In this document: positions 42,762 to 51,725 of the stretch, piece by piece
Layout: each line of letters begins with the position of its first letter
Numbering within the stretch: the stretch's first letter is position 1
The notes under the pieces: generated by a model
Told to the model about the DNA's origin: nothing
Databases searched by the model: none
What the model saw: the letters and a program-made list of their open reading frames with translations, nothing else
Made by a program: the position numbers and the translations under genes
From: JABACD01 sp047639675
GTDB lineage: Bacteria; Planctomycetota; UBA1135; GCA-002686595
DNA: 64,000 nt
Reading direction: 5' to 3'
Assembly (NCBI GenBank): GCA_047639675.1
Contig: JBLIOI010000011.1
Span: 1-64,000, forward strand

Positions 42762-42885
42762 CGAGCAGCGGCACAACAAGTAGCGCGCCGATTCCGGCCA
42801 ATAGGGAACCGATGATGATGGCGGCGTAGAGCGGCGCTTCAGGACAAAGTCGGCACGGGTACATTACGACCGCGAGACTGCTCAT
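42730..42885 (-). CDS. Possible small membrane protein (51 residues)
   Basis: On the minus strand an ATG at 42885 opens 51 codons: a CRLCP motif near residue 11, then one clear transmembrane helix (about residues 19-43) and a Pro-rich tail. The frame is open for 13 more codons upstream (hydrophobic, ending ALVAG), with a possible GTG start. It overlaps the 3' end of the SDR gene by 32 nt on the other strand. No family is recognised. Confidence 0.3.
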   Translation of the reverse strand: MSSLAVVMYPCRLCPEAPLYAAIIIGSLLAGIGALLVVPLLVTKPTPRPSI

Positions 42886-42985
42886 ACCTGCCACAAGTGC
42901 ATAGCTGGCACCGGGGTCTCCAGTTCAATTTTGAACTAGAGCGCCCAAGCAGCGAGCGGCCCGGAAGAGAAAGAACGCAGCCTTC

Positions 42986-43318
42986 TCAATCCGTGCACTT
43001 CTCAAACTCGTGCACCCAAACCTTCGAGCCGCCATCCCACTCCATACCCTTATGCATGCGCAGAATCAGATCGCGGTACATATCAAGGCTCGGATACCCC
43101 TCCGCCTGTGCCTCAGCATCGCTCATATCGCCAAGCGTTTCGCGCCGAAGGTCTTTGATGACGAAATTGGTTCCATCGAGCTCAAAAGTTTCGCCCGGAT
43201 AGCCATAGACGCCGTTCCGCCGCTGCTGCGTCTTGCGGCCTTCCAATGCGGCCGTGACCAGGCGAGCATGGGTGACAAGGGCTTCGATCGTACACGTTTT
43301 TTCAGGGTAGTCGGTCAT
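42986..43318 (-). CDS. ASCH/PUA-like domain protein
   Basis: A 110-residue protein from the ATG at 43318; a longer frame upstream is unlikely to be used. The phrase EGRKTQQRRNGVYGYPGETFEL and the end DLILRMHKGMEWDGGSKVWVHEFE fit the ASCH fold, a small beta-barrel related to PUA. Such proteins bind RNA or modified nucleosides. The role here is not known. Confidence 0.6.
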   Translation of the reverse strand: MTDYPEKTCTIEALVTHARLVTAALEGRKTQQRRNGVYGYPGETFELDGTNFVIKDLRRETLGDMSDAEAQAEGYPSLDMYRDLILRMHKGMEWDGGSKVWVHEFEKCTD

Positions 43319-43441
43319 GCGAATAGGAGAGCACGGGCCAACGATGATCGCTAGGAATCTCTGTGCTCCCCGTGCAAAATGCGCTGATCGCGTAACTCCC
43401 AATAGTTCACTCCCAAACGGTCGGGAGCCCTCTACCCCGAC

Positions 43442-44830
43442 TCACTCTCGCTTGAGTTCACCCTCAAGCACAGCTTGATGGTAATCAAGGAGTTCCTGCA
43501 CGGCGCGGGCTGTCGCCTCGGGCTGGGTCTCAGCAAGATTGTGCGACTCTCGAGGGTCCGCACCGAGATCGAAGTAGAGCGGATCATAGAAGGCTTCTTT
43601 CGTGTCCCCTTCAGCAGGCAAGGTGATGATGACTTTCTTGTCCGGCCAACGCATAGCGATACGACGTTTGGCTGTGCGCTTTGGTTCGTTGCGCATAAGA
43701 AGCTTCTCGTGACCGACAAACTTGGGGTCGTTAACCAAAGCCATGAGCGACACCCCATCGTATGGTCGCGGCGGGAAATCTAGACTCAACCGCTCGAGGA
43801 TCGTCGGAACGAAATCGAGATTAGACACGAGAGCGGAACGTCGCAATCCAAACCGTTTATCGGAAGCGGGTAGCTTCAAGACCGCTGGGACGCGCATCAA
43901 CTCACCGTAAAGGTGAACTCCGTGTCCCCGTAACCCATGCTCCCAAAAACCCTCGCCATGATTTCCAGTGGCGACAATCAGAGACTCTTCAAAGAGCTCT
44001 CGGCTTTTCAATTCAGCCACAAGCTGCCCCAACGCATCGTCTGCCCAAGCTACGTTAGCGTCATAGAGATGGATGGTAGATTCGATGTCTTCCGGCCCTG
44101 GAACGCCTGTCAAGGTTCTCTTGCGCAGTTCCTGTGTAGCGTTCGGATCGAAGGGCCCGGGGAAGCGGCTGTCACGAAAGCGCTCCAAGAATTGAGGAGG
44201 CGCGCTATAGGGCGCGTGGGGCTGCAGGAAGTGAACGAAGAGGAAGATAGATTCGCCCGCTTTCATCCCATCGAGCTCTTCACGCACAACCTTCAAGGAC
44301 TCGCCAGGTGTCGGGTAGTGACAGAGCTTGCCTTGAAACTGAACCTGTCGCGTACCTTCTGGGCCGGGACCGAGGTGCATCTCGGCGAATCGATCAAAAC
44401 CCTGATCGTTGCCGTAGTGGGCTCCGCCGTTGTAGACGGCCGATATCGCCACTGTTCGGTAGCCCGCTTGCGACAAGGACTCGGCGAGGGTGACTTCTTC
44501 CTTGGGTAACTCTCCCTTGTAGCCTGTCAAGCCATGACTATCGGGATAGCGTCCAGTCAAGAGACTTGGAATGCTACCGACTGCGTAAGGCGCTGGAGAG
44601 ACCGCGTTCTCGAAGGCAATGCCTCGGGTTGCAAGCTCGTCCAGATTGGGTGTTGTTAAACGGTCGTAGCCCAGGTGCGACACATGATCGGCGCCGAGCG
44701 TGTCGAACAAGACGTATAGGACCAACTCCGGCTTCTTGTCCTCGTTGGGTACAGCCCCATTTGATTCGAGTCCGCCAAACAGTACGCAAAGGGTATACAG
44801 CCCAAAGCCCGCGCCCAGCCAATCTATCAA
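43442..44830 (-). CDS. Sulfatase-like (alkaline phosphatase superfamily) protein lacking key catalytic residues
   Basis: A 462-residue protein. The family frame is clear: FDTLGADHVSHLGYDRLTTPNLDELA near the N-terminus and RGHGVHLYGELMRVP later. The nucleophile position (Cys, Ser or Thr in the family) is A83 in PAPYAVGSIPSLLTG. The usual metal Asp in TSDHGE is N290 (ATGNHGE). Two key residues are therefore changed, so a normal sulfatase or phosphatase reaction is doubtful. The start is TTG at 44830, overlapping the DUF1501 stop as TTGA, with AGGGG upstream. An N-terminal hydrophobic segment suggests export. Confidence 0.8.
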   Translation of the reverse strand: MIDWLGAGFGLYTLCVLFGGLESNGAVPNEDKKPELVLYVLFDTLGADHVSHLGYDRLTTPNLDELATRGIAFENAVSPAPYAVGSIPSLLTGRYPDSHGLTGYKGELPKEEVTLAESLSQAGYRTVAISAVYNGGAHYGNDQGFDRFAEMHLGPGPEGTRQVQFQGKLCHYPTPGESLKVVREELDGMKAGESIFLFVHFLQPHAPYSAPPQFLERFRDSRFPGPFDPNATQELRKRTLTGVPGPEDIESTIHLYDANVAWADDALGQLVAELKSRELFEESLIVATGNHGEGFWEHGLRGHGVHLYGELMRVPAVLKLPASDKRFGLRRSALVSNLDFVPTILERLSLDFPPRPYDGVSLMALVNDPKFVGHEKLLMRNEPKRTAKRRIAMRWPDKKVIITLPAEGDTKEAFYDPLYFDLGADPRESHNLAETQPEATARAVQELLDYHQAVLEGELKRE

Positions 44831-46302
44831 GCGAGCACGCCCCTAATGACTTCCGCAGGAATCACTGTGGTCAACTTGCGGTCGAGCCCTCCGTAAGGGA
44901 AGACGAGTTTCTCATGGTCGAGGCCCGCCAAGTGCAAGATTGTCGCGTGCAAGTCTCGGATGTGATGCTTGTTCACCACGGCCTCGCCCCCGAGTTCGTC
45001 CGTTTCTCCGTAGCTTCCGGGTTTGATACCTGCTCCCGCCATCCAAACCGTGAATGCCTTGGGATTGTGGTCGCGCCCTTCTGAGTTCGCAGTTTGGCCG
45101 TCGCCACCTTGTTGGGTTACAGGCTGGCGACCAAACTCTCCGCCCCAGATAACAAGCGTCTCTTCCAACAAGCCGCTGCGTTCCAAGTCCGACAGCAGAG
45201 CGGCAATCGGCCGATCTGTTTCGGGGCAGTGAATTCCAAGGTTCTCCGCTACTCCTTGATGCGCATCCCAGGTTTGCTGTTGGTGCCCGCCTCCATGATA
45301 GATCTGGACAAAGCGCACATCGCGCTCAACCAAACGGCGCGCGATCAAGCATTGACGACCAAAGACTCCGGGCGCAAGCGCAAGCGGATGATCCACTGTT
45401 GGATCGTTGAACCCGTACATTTCCAGGGTCTTCGGGTCTTCGCTAGAGAGATCGAGTGCCTCGCGTGCCGACACTTGCATCTGGTGCGCCAATCCATAGC
45501 AGCCGATGCGGGCGAGCAACTCTTCATCGCCACCATGACGTTCTAGGTGCCCTGCGTTTAGCGCGGTGATCGCGTCGATTTGCTCGCCTTCCTTCTCCCT
45601 ACTCATTCCATAGCGAAAGCTGTTAGGCGCGGGCGACAGGTCCAACAACGCTTTGCCGCGCGAACGGAACAGAGTTCCTTGAAACTTCGCCGGCATGTAA
45701 CCGCTCCCCCAGTTCGCGGGTCCCGAGATCGGTCCGCCACGCGGGTCATGCATCACCACGAAACCGGGCAACTCCGTATTTTCGCTACCGAGGCCATAGT
45801 TGATCCAAGACCCAAGTGCAGGGTGGCCTTGAATTATCTTGCCGCTGTTCATTTGTAGCACAGCCGATCCGTGGGCAAAGGAGTCGGTGTACATACTCTT
45901 GATCACAGCCAACTTGTCCATGTGTTGGGGCAGGTGCTTGAAAGCATCGGAACACCACTGGCCAGTCTCGCCGTACTGCTTGAACTGTTGCGGCGAACCG
46001 AGCAGGACCGACTCTGAGTTCTTACCCTTGCGCCGCTCATGGTCGACCATCTCACCCGAATGCCGGTTGAGTTCAGGCTTGTAGTCGAAGAGATCCATCT
46101 GGGAAGGACCACCGAACATGAACAGAAAAATGACCCGCTTCGCCTTCCCTGGCAGGGGTAGAGGACTCGCACCTGCAAGTGACGTCAGACTATTCGCGTA
46201 GAGGCTTCCCGAAGAACCGAGCGACAGCCCCGCGGCCGCTGCACCCATTTGCAAGAAGCGGCGACGGTCCAAAATCTGACGGTTTCTTTTTCCTGTACTC
46301 AC
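44827..46302 (-). CDS. DUF1501 family protein with Tat signal
   Basis: A 491-residue protein. I place the start at GTG 46302, 2 nt after the upstream stop; the longer frame runs into the previous gene. The Tat signal reads DRRRFLQMGAAAAGLSLG. The body carries the DUF1501 landmarks FLFMFGGPSQMDLFDYKP, HGSAVLQMN and GGEFGRQP, with HNPKAFTVW near the end. Planctomycete genomes pair this family with PSCyt1/DUF1549/DUF1553 proteins, as here. The exact chemistry is unproven; the fold is alkaline-phosphatase-like. Confidence 0.92.
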   Translation of the reverse strand: MSTGKRNRQILDRRRFLQMGAAAAGLSLGSSGSLYANSLTSLAGASPLPLPGKAKRVIFLFMFGGPSQMDLFDYKPELNRHSGEMVDHERRKGKNSESVLLGSPQQFKQYGETGQWCSDAFKHLPQHMDKLAVIKSMYTDSFAHGSAVLQMNSGKIIQGHPALGSWINYGLGSENTELPGFVVMHDPRGGPISGPANWGSGYMPAKFQGTLFRSRGKALLDLSPAPNSFRYGMSREKEGEQIDAITALNAGHLERHGGDEELLARIGCYGLAHQMQVSAREALDLSSEDPKTLEMYGFNDPTVDHPLALAPGVFGRQCLIARRLVERDVRFVQIYHGGGHQQQTWDAHQGVAENLGIHCPETDRPIAALLSDLERSGLLEETLVIWGGEFGRQPVTQQGGDGQTANSEGRDHNPKAFTVWMAGAGIKPGSYGETDELGGEAVVNKHHIRDLHATILHLAGLDHEKLVFPYGGLDRKLTTVIPAEVIRGVLA

Positions 46303-46304
46303 GA

Positions 46305-49300
46305 TCAATCCACGTAGAGGAATTCGTTCAAGTTCAACGCAGTGAGACAAAACAAAGCGATGGCGTTTTCAAGTGGCGTACCCGGGTCGTCCGCACTCAC
46401 CTTAGTGACTGTAGCTTGCTGCTGAATCTGCAAGTACTCAAGGTGCGCGGCCCCGCCGACCACACCGACGCCAAACCTGCCAGCCCTCGGCAAGAGTCTC
46501 TTGCCCGTGTCAGAACCGCGATACTCCAAGCAGACCTCTCCATCCAAACTCACACGAAGGCTGGGTCCAAAGATCTGTAGCGCAACTTGATGACACTCCT
46601 CGAAACTCAAACGGTAAGGAACTCGGAGCACCTCGATTGCCCTCGAGCTCTCCGAGTTCAAACGAAGCAAGCGAACTTCTTCGTTTGCGATGTCGAAGAT
46701 GACTTGGTTCCAAGCGATCTGCTCGCCAGATCCAGACGCTCTTAGGTAAAGCGAAAAAGCCTCACAGTCCTTCTCCAAGGTTAAGTCAAAGGTGACGAGC
46801 CCGTTTTGAAATACCGGCTCGCGCAGTAAGCCGAGAGGTCCCAAGTCCGGGAGCGCCTCTTGGGTCATGTTGTATTCGTTCCCCCAAGCCCCCTTCCTGT
46901 ATTCCCACGCTTCGCGTGGACCATGGAGGCAGTTTTCTGCGCTCAGCGTATTGAAGTAAGAGATCTCGACGCGCTTGGGGACTGCGGGGCGGAATGTAAG
47001 CCGCGCTGAACGCGCTTCGAATCCATCCTTCTGGTTCGCAATGAAGCTTGTAGCTATCTCTAATTCGGCCACCGTCGGCTCCCTCAGCATGATGCGCCGG
47101 TAGATGCTGCTCACAAGACTGGGCAAGCTCTCTTCCTCTTCTGCTTCCTCGCCTGCAAGTAACTCGCGAGCCAACTCAAGAGCGACGCGATTTGTGAACT
47201 CGCCATTCAGCAAAGTGAGCGCTTGGTTAGCGACTGTGGTCTCCGACCGCTTGCCTTGGGGCGTGTTTGGGTCTGGAGAATCAAAGACCGTGAAAAGCGG
47301 CACGAGCATGCCTCTCTTCACGTAAGCGTAAGCTGCACGACGGCTACGCTGATCCTCACTCGACAATTCCCAACCTGAGCCTGCCCGCGAACTACCGGCC
47401 ATGGCTTCCAAGCTCAATGCGGGGAAGTAGCCGCGGCCACCGGTCTCTGGGTTCAACGAACCGCACACGGCGAGGATCGAATCGTGCAGTGACTCGGCGT
47501 CTAGACGGCGCATATTCTGACGCCACAGCAAGCGGTTTCCGGGGTCCACCGCGAGCGCCTCGGTCGAATCGAAGGCGGAGGAGCGACGATAGGTGGCAGA
47601 GTTCAAAATTAGTCGGTGCATGTACTTCATACTCCAACCGCTCTTCACGAACTCGTCTGCCAACCAGTCGAGTAGCAATGGATGGCTAGGGGCTTCGCCC
47701 GTCGCACCGAAGTCGTTCGGGGTAGCCACGAGCCCCTGACCGAAGTGTCCTTGCCAGATTCGATTGACCATCACGCGCGCCGTCGTTGGATGTGCAGGAC
47801 TCGCAATCCAATTGGCAAGCGCCAAACGTTGGCCTGAACTTGATTGGTCGGGAGCCTCTTCGCGCTCGTTCGGAAAAACTTCCGGTACAGCGCCCGCATC
47901 ATCAGCGCACAACACCGGCAAGAAGCCTGCACGCACTAGATCCAGTGGCGCAGAAGCCTTACCGCGCCGTAAGATGTTGGTCGGAGTCGGCTGAGCGCCA
48001 GTCTCCGATACACACATGATCCAAGGCCACTCGCCCTTGTAAGAGTCTTCCAACTTCTGCAGGCGCTTCTCCATCACGAAGAAATCAAGCCGCTCCTGAC
48101 TCGTTAGCGACTTCCGAACGTAGTCGCTGTGGATTCCAAGTTGATCGCCATACTCAACCACCGTTTGGTCTTCGTCTCGTACGCCTTCTTCCACGGGGTT
48201 ATTTGCCAACAGATCATCGAAGTTCTCCTCGATGTACCTCTCCAGGTAGCCGTCGTACACATCAGCAATTTCCTTCTCTAACTCTTCGTGTCCATCGTCT
48301 CGATCTTTTTTCCAAGACGCCTCGATCGTGTCATTAACCTCACTAAGTCGATGCGTCTTTGATGTGAAGCTGAATTCCGGTTTGCTGTAAGGCCGGACGT
48401 TTCGCAAGAGCGCGATGAACGAGTAGTAGTCTTTTTGGCGAACGGGATCGAAGCGGTGATCGTGACATCGAGCACAACCGACGGTTACGCCCATCATCCC
48501 TTCGGTGATCGTTCGCAGAGTATCGTCGTGCATGTCCCAAACGGCCTGTTCGGCATCGTTCGGTTCCGTATCCCAGAGACCAAGAGAGTAGAAGCCCGTT
48601 GCGGTCAAGCTCTCTTGAGTCACTTCCTCGATCTCATCCCCCGCGAGCTGTTCGCGCAAGAAGTCATCGAAGGGCAGGTCTCTGTTGTACGCGTCATAGA
48701 CGTAGTCCCGGTAGCGCCAGATGAAGAGCTTCTCGGCGTCTTTTTCGTATCCGTTCGTTTGAGCAAAGCGAACGATATCGAGCCAGTAGCGACCCCAGCG
48801 CTCGCCATACTGCGGGCGCGCCAACAGCTCGTCGACGAGCCGTCCCCACTTGTCTTTACGACTGTCGAGAAGGTACGCCTCGATTTCCTCGAAGCTGGGC
48901 TGAACGCCGACCAAGTCTAGGTACAAGCGTCGAACGAGGAAGCGCTCTTCTGCAACCGGACCAGCATCCAAGCCCGCTTGCTCGAGCTTAACGTTCACAA
49001 ATTGATCGATTGCATTGCGCGTAATCCGGTCGTTTATCGAATTTGCGAGCTGCGGTACTGCAGGACGCTCGACCGGACGAAAGGCCCACCAGTTGCGGCC
49101 CTCCTCGATCGAAATCTCGCGCGTGTCGGAAAACACTTCATGATCAATTTCTACGCCGCTCGCCGGCCACGAGGCGCCCTGCTCAACCCAGCGCTCAAGC
49201 ATCTCTACATCTTCGAGATCGAGCTGTCCATTCGGCGGCATCTCGAAGTCTTCGCTCTCGTAGCGAACCATCCGGATCAAGAGGCTTCTATCAGGGTCCC

Positions 49301-49550
49301 CGGGAACAACTGCCGAACCGCTGTCGCCGCCAGTGACCAAGGAGTCATGGTCGGCCATCATCAAGTGACCGCGAATGCGGCGCGCATGAGGCCCGTGGCA
49401 GCGGAAGCACGACTCTTCCAGAATGGGCCGAACATCACGCTCGAAATCCACACTTTCCGGCTCTTGCATGACACCCGCAACAGCTGCGGATGCAAGCATC
49501 ATGCTTACGACTGCGGTCCCGAGGGCCGCCGCTAGATGATTGTTCGACAT
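46305..49550 (-). CDS. PSCyt1-DUF1549-DUF1553 secreted protein
   Basis: A 1081-residue protein with a signal peptide. A planctomycete-type cytochrome motif follows, C48-FR-C51-H52 (ESCFRCHGPHARRIRG). DUF1549 spans about 165-380 (WWAFRPVERP, YGERWGRYWLDIVRFAQTNG). DUF1553 follows (QRLALANWIASPAHPTTARVMVNRIWQGHFG). About 200 residues near the C-terminus look like an inserted beta-sandwich. It ends with the usual NLNEFLYVD. It is probably the first gene of an operon with DUF1501 and the sulfatase-like gene. It is likely involved in polysaccharide use at the cell surface, by association only. Confidence 0.93.
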   Translation of the reverse strand: MSNNHLAAALGTAVVSMMLASAAVAGVMQEPESVDFERDVRPILEESCFRCHGPHARRIRGHLMMADHDSLVTGGDSGSAVVPGDPDRSLLIRMVRYESEDFEMPPNGQLDLEDVEMLERWVEQGASWPASGVEIDHEVFSDTREISIEEGRNWWAFRPVERPAVPQLANSINDRITRNAIDQFVNVKLEQAGLDAGPVAEERFLVRRLYLDLVGVQPSFEEIEAYLLDSRKDKWGRLVDELLARPQYGERWGRYWLDIVRFAQTNGYEKDAEKLFIWRYRDYVYDAYNRDLPFDDFLREQLAGDEIEEVTQESLTATGFYSLGLWDTEPNDAEQAVWDMHDDTLRTITEGMMGVTVGCARCHDHRFDPVRQKDYYSFIALLRNVRPYSKPEFSFTSKTHRLSEVNDTIEASWKKDRDDGHEELEKEIADVYDGYLERYIEENFDDLLANNPVEEGVRDEDQTVVEYGDQLGIHSDYVRKSLTSQERLDFFVMEKRLQKLEDSYKGEWPWIMCVSETGAQPTPTNILRRGKASAPLDLVRAGFLPVLCADDAGAVPEVFPNEREEAPDQSSSGQRLALANWIASPAHPTTARVMVNRIWQGHFGQGLVATPNDFGATGEAPSHPLLLDWLADEFVKSGWSMKYMHRLILNSATYRRSSAFDSTEALAVDPGNRLLWRQNMRRLDAESLHDSILAVCGSLNPETGGRGYFPALSLEAMAGSSRAGSGWELSSEDQRSRRAAYAYVKRGMLVPLFTVFDSPDPNTPQGKRSETTVANQALTLLNGEFTNRVALELARELLAGEEAEEEESLPSLVSSIYRRIMLREPTVAELEIATSFIANQKDGFEARSARLTFRPAVPKRVEISYFNTLSAENCLHGPREAWEYRKGAWGNEYNMTQEALPDLGPLGLLREPVFQNGLVTFDLTLEKDCEAFSLYLRASGSGEQIAWNQVIFDIANEEVRLLRLNSESSRAIEVLRVPYRLSFEECHQVALQIFGPSLRVSLDGEVCLEYRGSDTGKRLLPRAGRFGVGVVGGAAHLEYLQIQQQATVTKVSADDPGTPLENAIALFCLTALNLNEFLYVD

Positions 49551-49665
49551 GCGAGGTGCTGAGTCCTGAGCTTACCCCGCAAGGCGTCGGCGAGAGAATT
49601 GGACTCTAAGAAAGGCAGGAATTGGGGGAGATGAGCCTATTGATATAGAGCATTCTAGACTCCAG

Positions 49666-50853
49666 GTGGGAATTGAAGGGAAGGTCTCTTCTCGAAACCG
49701 CCCGATACACCCAAGACGCCCCGTGACCAGCACACCACCTCACACACAGCGCTCCAAAGGCTTCAAGATCGCCATCTTGATTCTTGCGCCAATTATGGGG
49801 CTTCTGCTCCTGGAACTTGGTTTCAGGGTTCGGGCGCACTATCGAAATTCCCGCACACTCGACCAGGTTCGTGAAGTTCCTGCAGAGCCGGAAGTCGGTG
49901 GCCGGACGCGTTTTGTCGACATCATTCGGCCGAACGCGAACGACAAGATCATCTACGACTTGCGCCCCAACCTGGACACCACCTTCAAGGGCAAGAAACT
50001 CACAACCAACAGCGTCGGGTTTCGTGACCCCGAACGTGTATTTGATGCGCAGGAAAACGAAATCACGATTGTTGGGATCGGCGCTTCGATGATGTTCGCC
50101 CACGGTTTGGCAGACGGCGAAGGATACATGCCGCGGATCGAGATAAAGCTGAACAACAGGTACTCTGGACATAAGTGGCGTGTCATCAACACCTCAGCTC
50201 CGTCCTACAACGTCGTCATGAAAGTAGAGACCCTTATCCAACGAGGGCTCGCCTATAAGCCAGACTTAGTGCTGCTCAACATAGCAGGCAACAACCTCGA
50301 CCTGCCCCAGTACATCCGTACACGCCAGGATCCGCTGGCGACCAACCGCTCCTTCCTACTCGATTTCTTCGGCGACCGAGAAGGGCGCAAGACTCTCGGC
50401 GAGGAGCGCATGGCGGAGATGGCGTGGGTTGATCGCAAAGCTATTTCTTGGGATTCCGGAGCTGTCACCAGCCCCGAGCAGATTCCAGAACAGTATCGCG
50501 ACCTGGTTGGCTGGGCTCCCTTTCGGGTCGCTCTCGATAAATTGAAAGCCCTCAGTGAGAAGCACGATTTCGAGGTGATCGTCTTCGCCTTCATTGAGCA
50601 CGACCTGGTGCCATCGATGCTCGAAGAGGGCCGGCAACGAGGCTTCCATATCATTTCGCTCATGGACGATCTCGACGCCTACTTGATCAAAAATACAGGT
50701 GCGGCCTTCGACATCGAGAACTACAAGAGTTCGAAGCTCGTAGTCAGTCCATTCAACCTGCACCCCTCCAGGCTTCAACACCGCATGGCGGTCGATCGCC
50801 TGCTCGAGGACATGGATTCGATGAAGATCATCGAACGATTGATGCTGCGCTAG
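49666..50853 (+). CDS. Membrane-anchored SGNH/GDSL-like protein
   Basis: A 395-residue protein from GTG at 49666; GTG at 49723 is an alternative, and neither has a good ribosome site. One transmembrane helix lies at about 33-50. The following domain has an SGNH-like block I in the form GIGASMMFAHG (S141, with GDS changed to GAS), a block III phrase LLNIAGNNLDLP, and a terminal SPFNLHPSRLQHRMAVDRL where the usual Asp is Asn. The Ser and His remain. It may act on extracytoplasmic glycans as an acylhydrolase or transferase, or have altered activity. Confidence 0.65.
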   Translation: MGIEGKVSSRNRPIHPRRPVTSTPPHTQRSKGFKIAILILAPIMGLLLLELGFRVRAHYRNSRTLDQVREVPAEPEVGGRTRFVDIIRPNANDKIIYDLRPNLDTTFKGKKLTTNSVGFRDPERVFDAQENEITIVGIGASMMFAHGLADGEGYMPRIEIKLNNRYSGHKWRVINTSAPSYNVVMKVETLIQRGLAYKPDLVLLNIAGNNLDLPQYIRTRQDPLATNRSFLLDFFGDREGRKTLGEERMAEMAWVDRKAISWDSGAVTSPEQIPEQYRDLVGWAPFRVALDKLKALSEKHDFEVIVFAFIEHDLVPSMLEEGRQRGFHIISLMDDLDAYLIKNTGAAFDIENYKSSKLVVSPFNLHPSRLQHRMAVDRLLEDMDSMKIIERLMLR

Positions 50854-50998
50854 ACTCCTCACCTACAGAGCGAGGCGCACAGTCAGCGCATCGTAGACTT
50901 CGGGATCAGTGATCGTTCAAGGCGGCAGAGAGTTGAATTTAACAAGTAGCCGCTAGTCGTGGTCCTTTGGGCCGCTTGAAGAGAGCTGGACTAGCTCC

Positions 50999-51688
50999 TC
51001 ACTTACCCCAGACTTCGCCGAGCACCTTGAAGGCCTGTTCGTCGAACTGCGCGACCTCGACCTGCACGAAGGGGTAGAAATCGTTCGCGCCAAAGTAGGC
51101 CTCGGTAAGTTCAGCGAAGTACTCTTTTGAATTGTTCAATCCGTAGGCTCGCTTCCGTTCACCGCCGCTGTGCAAGACTTGCTCGTAACGCTTGGACTCT
51201 TTTGCGGCATCATACGCACTCTCGATTCGCTCGTCGTCGTAGCCAAGGAACTGATGATGGTAAGCGTGAGCAAGTTCGTGCATCACCATCCAAGGTTGAG
51301 TGAAGGACCACGAGATGAAATTCTCCGCGTTGCCAAACTGAATCGACTTCGCCAACTGCGGATTGTAATCGTTGCTTTCTAGCCATTCGCGAGAAGGATG
51401 ATAGACGCCGCCCTGGACGCGCGGATCGTCGAGGTCCATCCAAATCGTGATTTGCTTGAGCTGCTTTAGGGCTAGGGCGGGCACCACATGGCAAACGTCA
51501 AACAACTTGTGGTCGAGTAGGTTCAGCGCACGTTCGCCAAGCCCATTCTCGGCGGCGAGGAGCCCCGGATCAACATTCACCGTCCATCCGCGCATTTCGC
51601 GCGTCTCATATTCTGGCGGACTCGAGTCGGCAACCGGACGGAGAGTGGGAAGTAAGGCGATGCACAAGAACAGTGTCGAGGGTTTCAT
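50999..51688 (-). CDS. Secreted HEXXH metallopeptidase-like protein
   Basis: A 229-residue protein from the ATG at 51688; a TTG lies three codons upstream. The signal peptide is MKPSTLFLCIALLPTLRPVADS. Residues 137-141 read HELAH (VMHELAHAYHHQFLG). NNSKEYFAELTEAYFG follows, which supplies a likely third zinc ligand, as in zincins related to anthrax lethal factor. It is divergent from the M14 carboxypeptidase gene 37 nt away. The substrate is not known. Confidence 0.78.
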   Translation of the reverse strand: MKPSTLFLCIALLPTLRPVADSSPPEYETREMRGWTVNVDPGLLAAENGLGERALNLLDHKLFDVCHVVPALALKQLKQITIWMDLDDPRVQGGVYHPSREWLESNDYNPQLAKSIQFGNAENFISWSFTQPWMVMHELAHAYHHQFLGYDDERIESAYDAAKESKRYEQVLHSGGERKRAYGLNNSKEYFAELTEAYFGANDFYPFVQVEVAQFDEQAFKVLGEVWGK

Positions 51689-51725
51689 CTTGTCCAAAGG
51701 CTACGGGTCGCCATAGCCTAACTGC

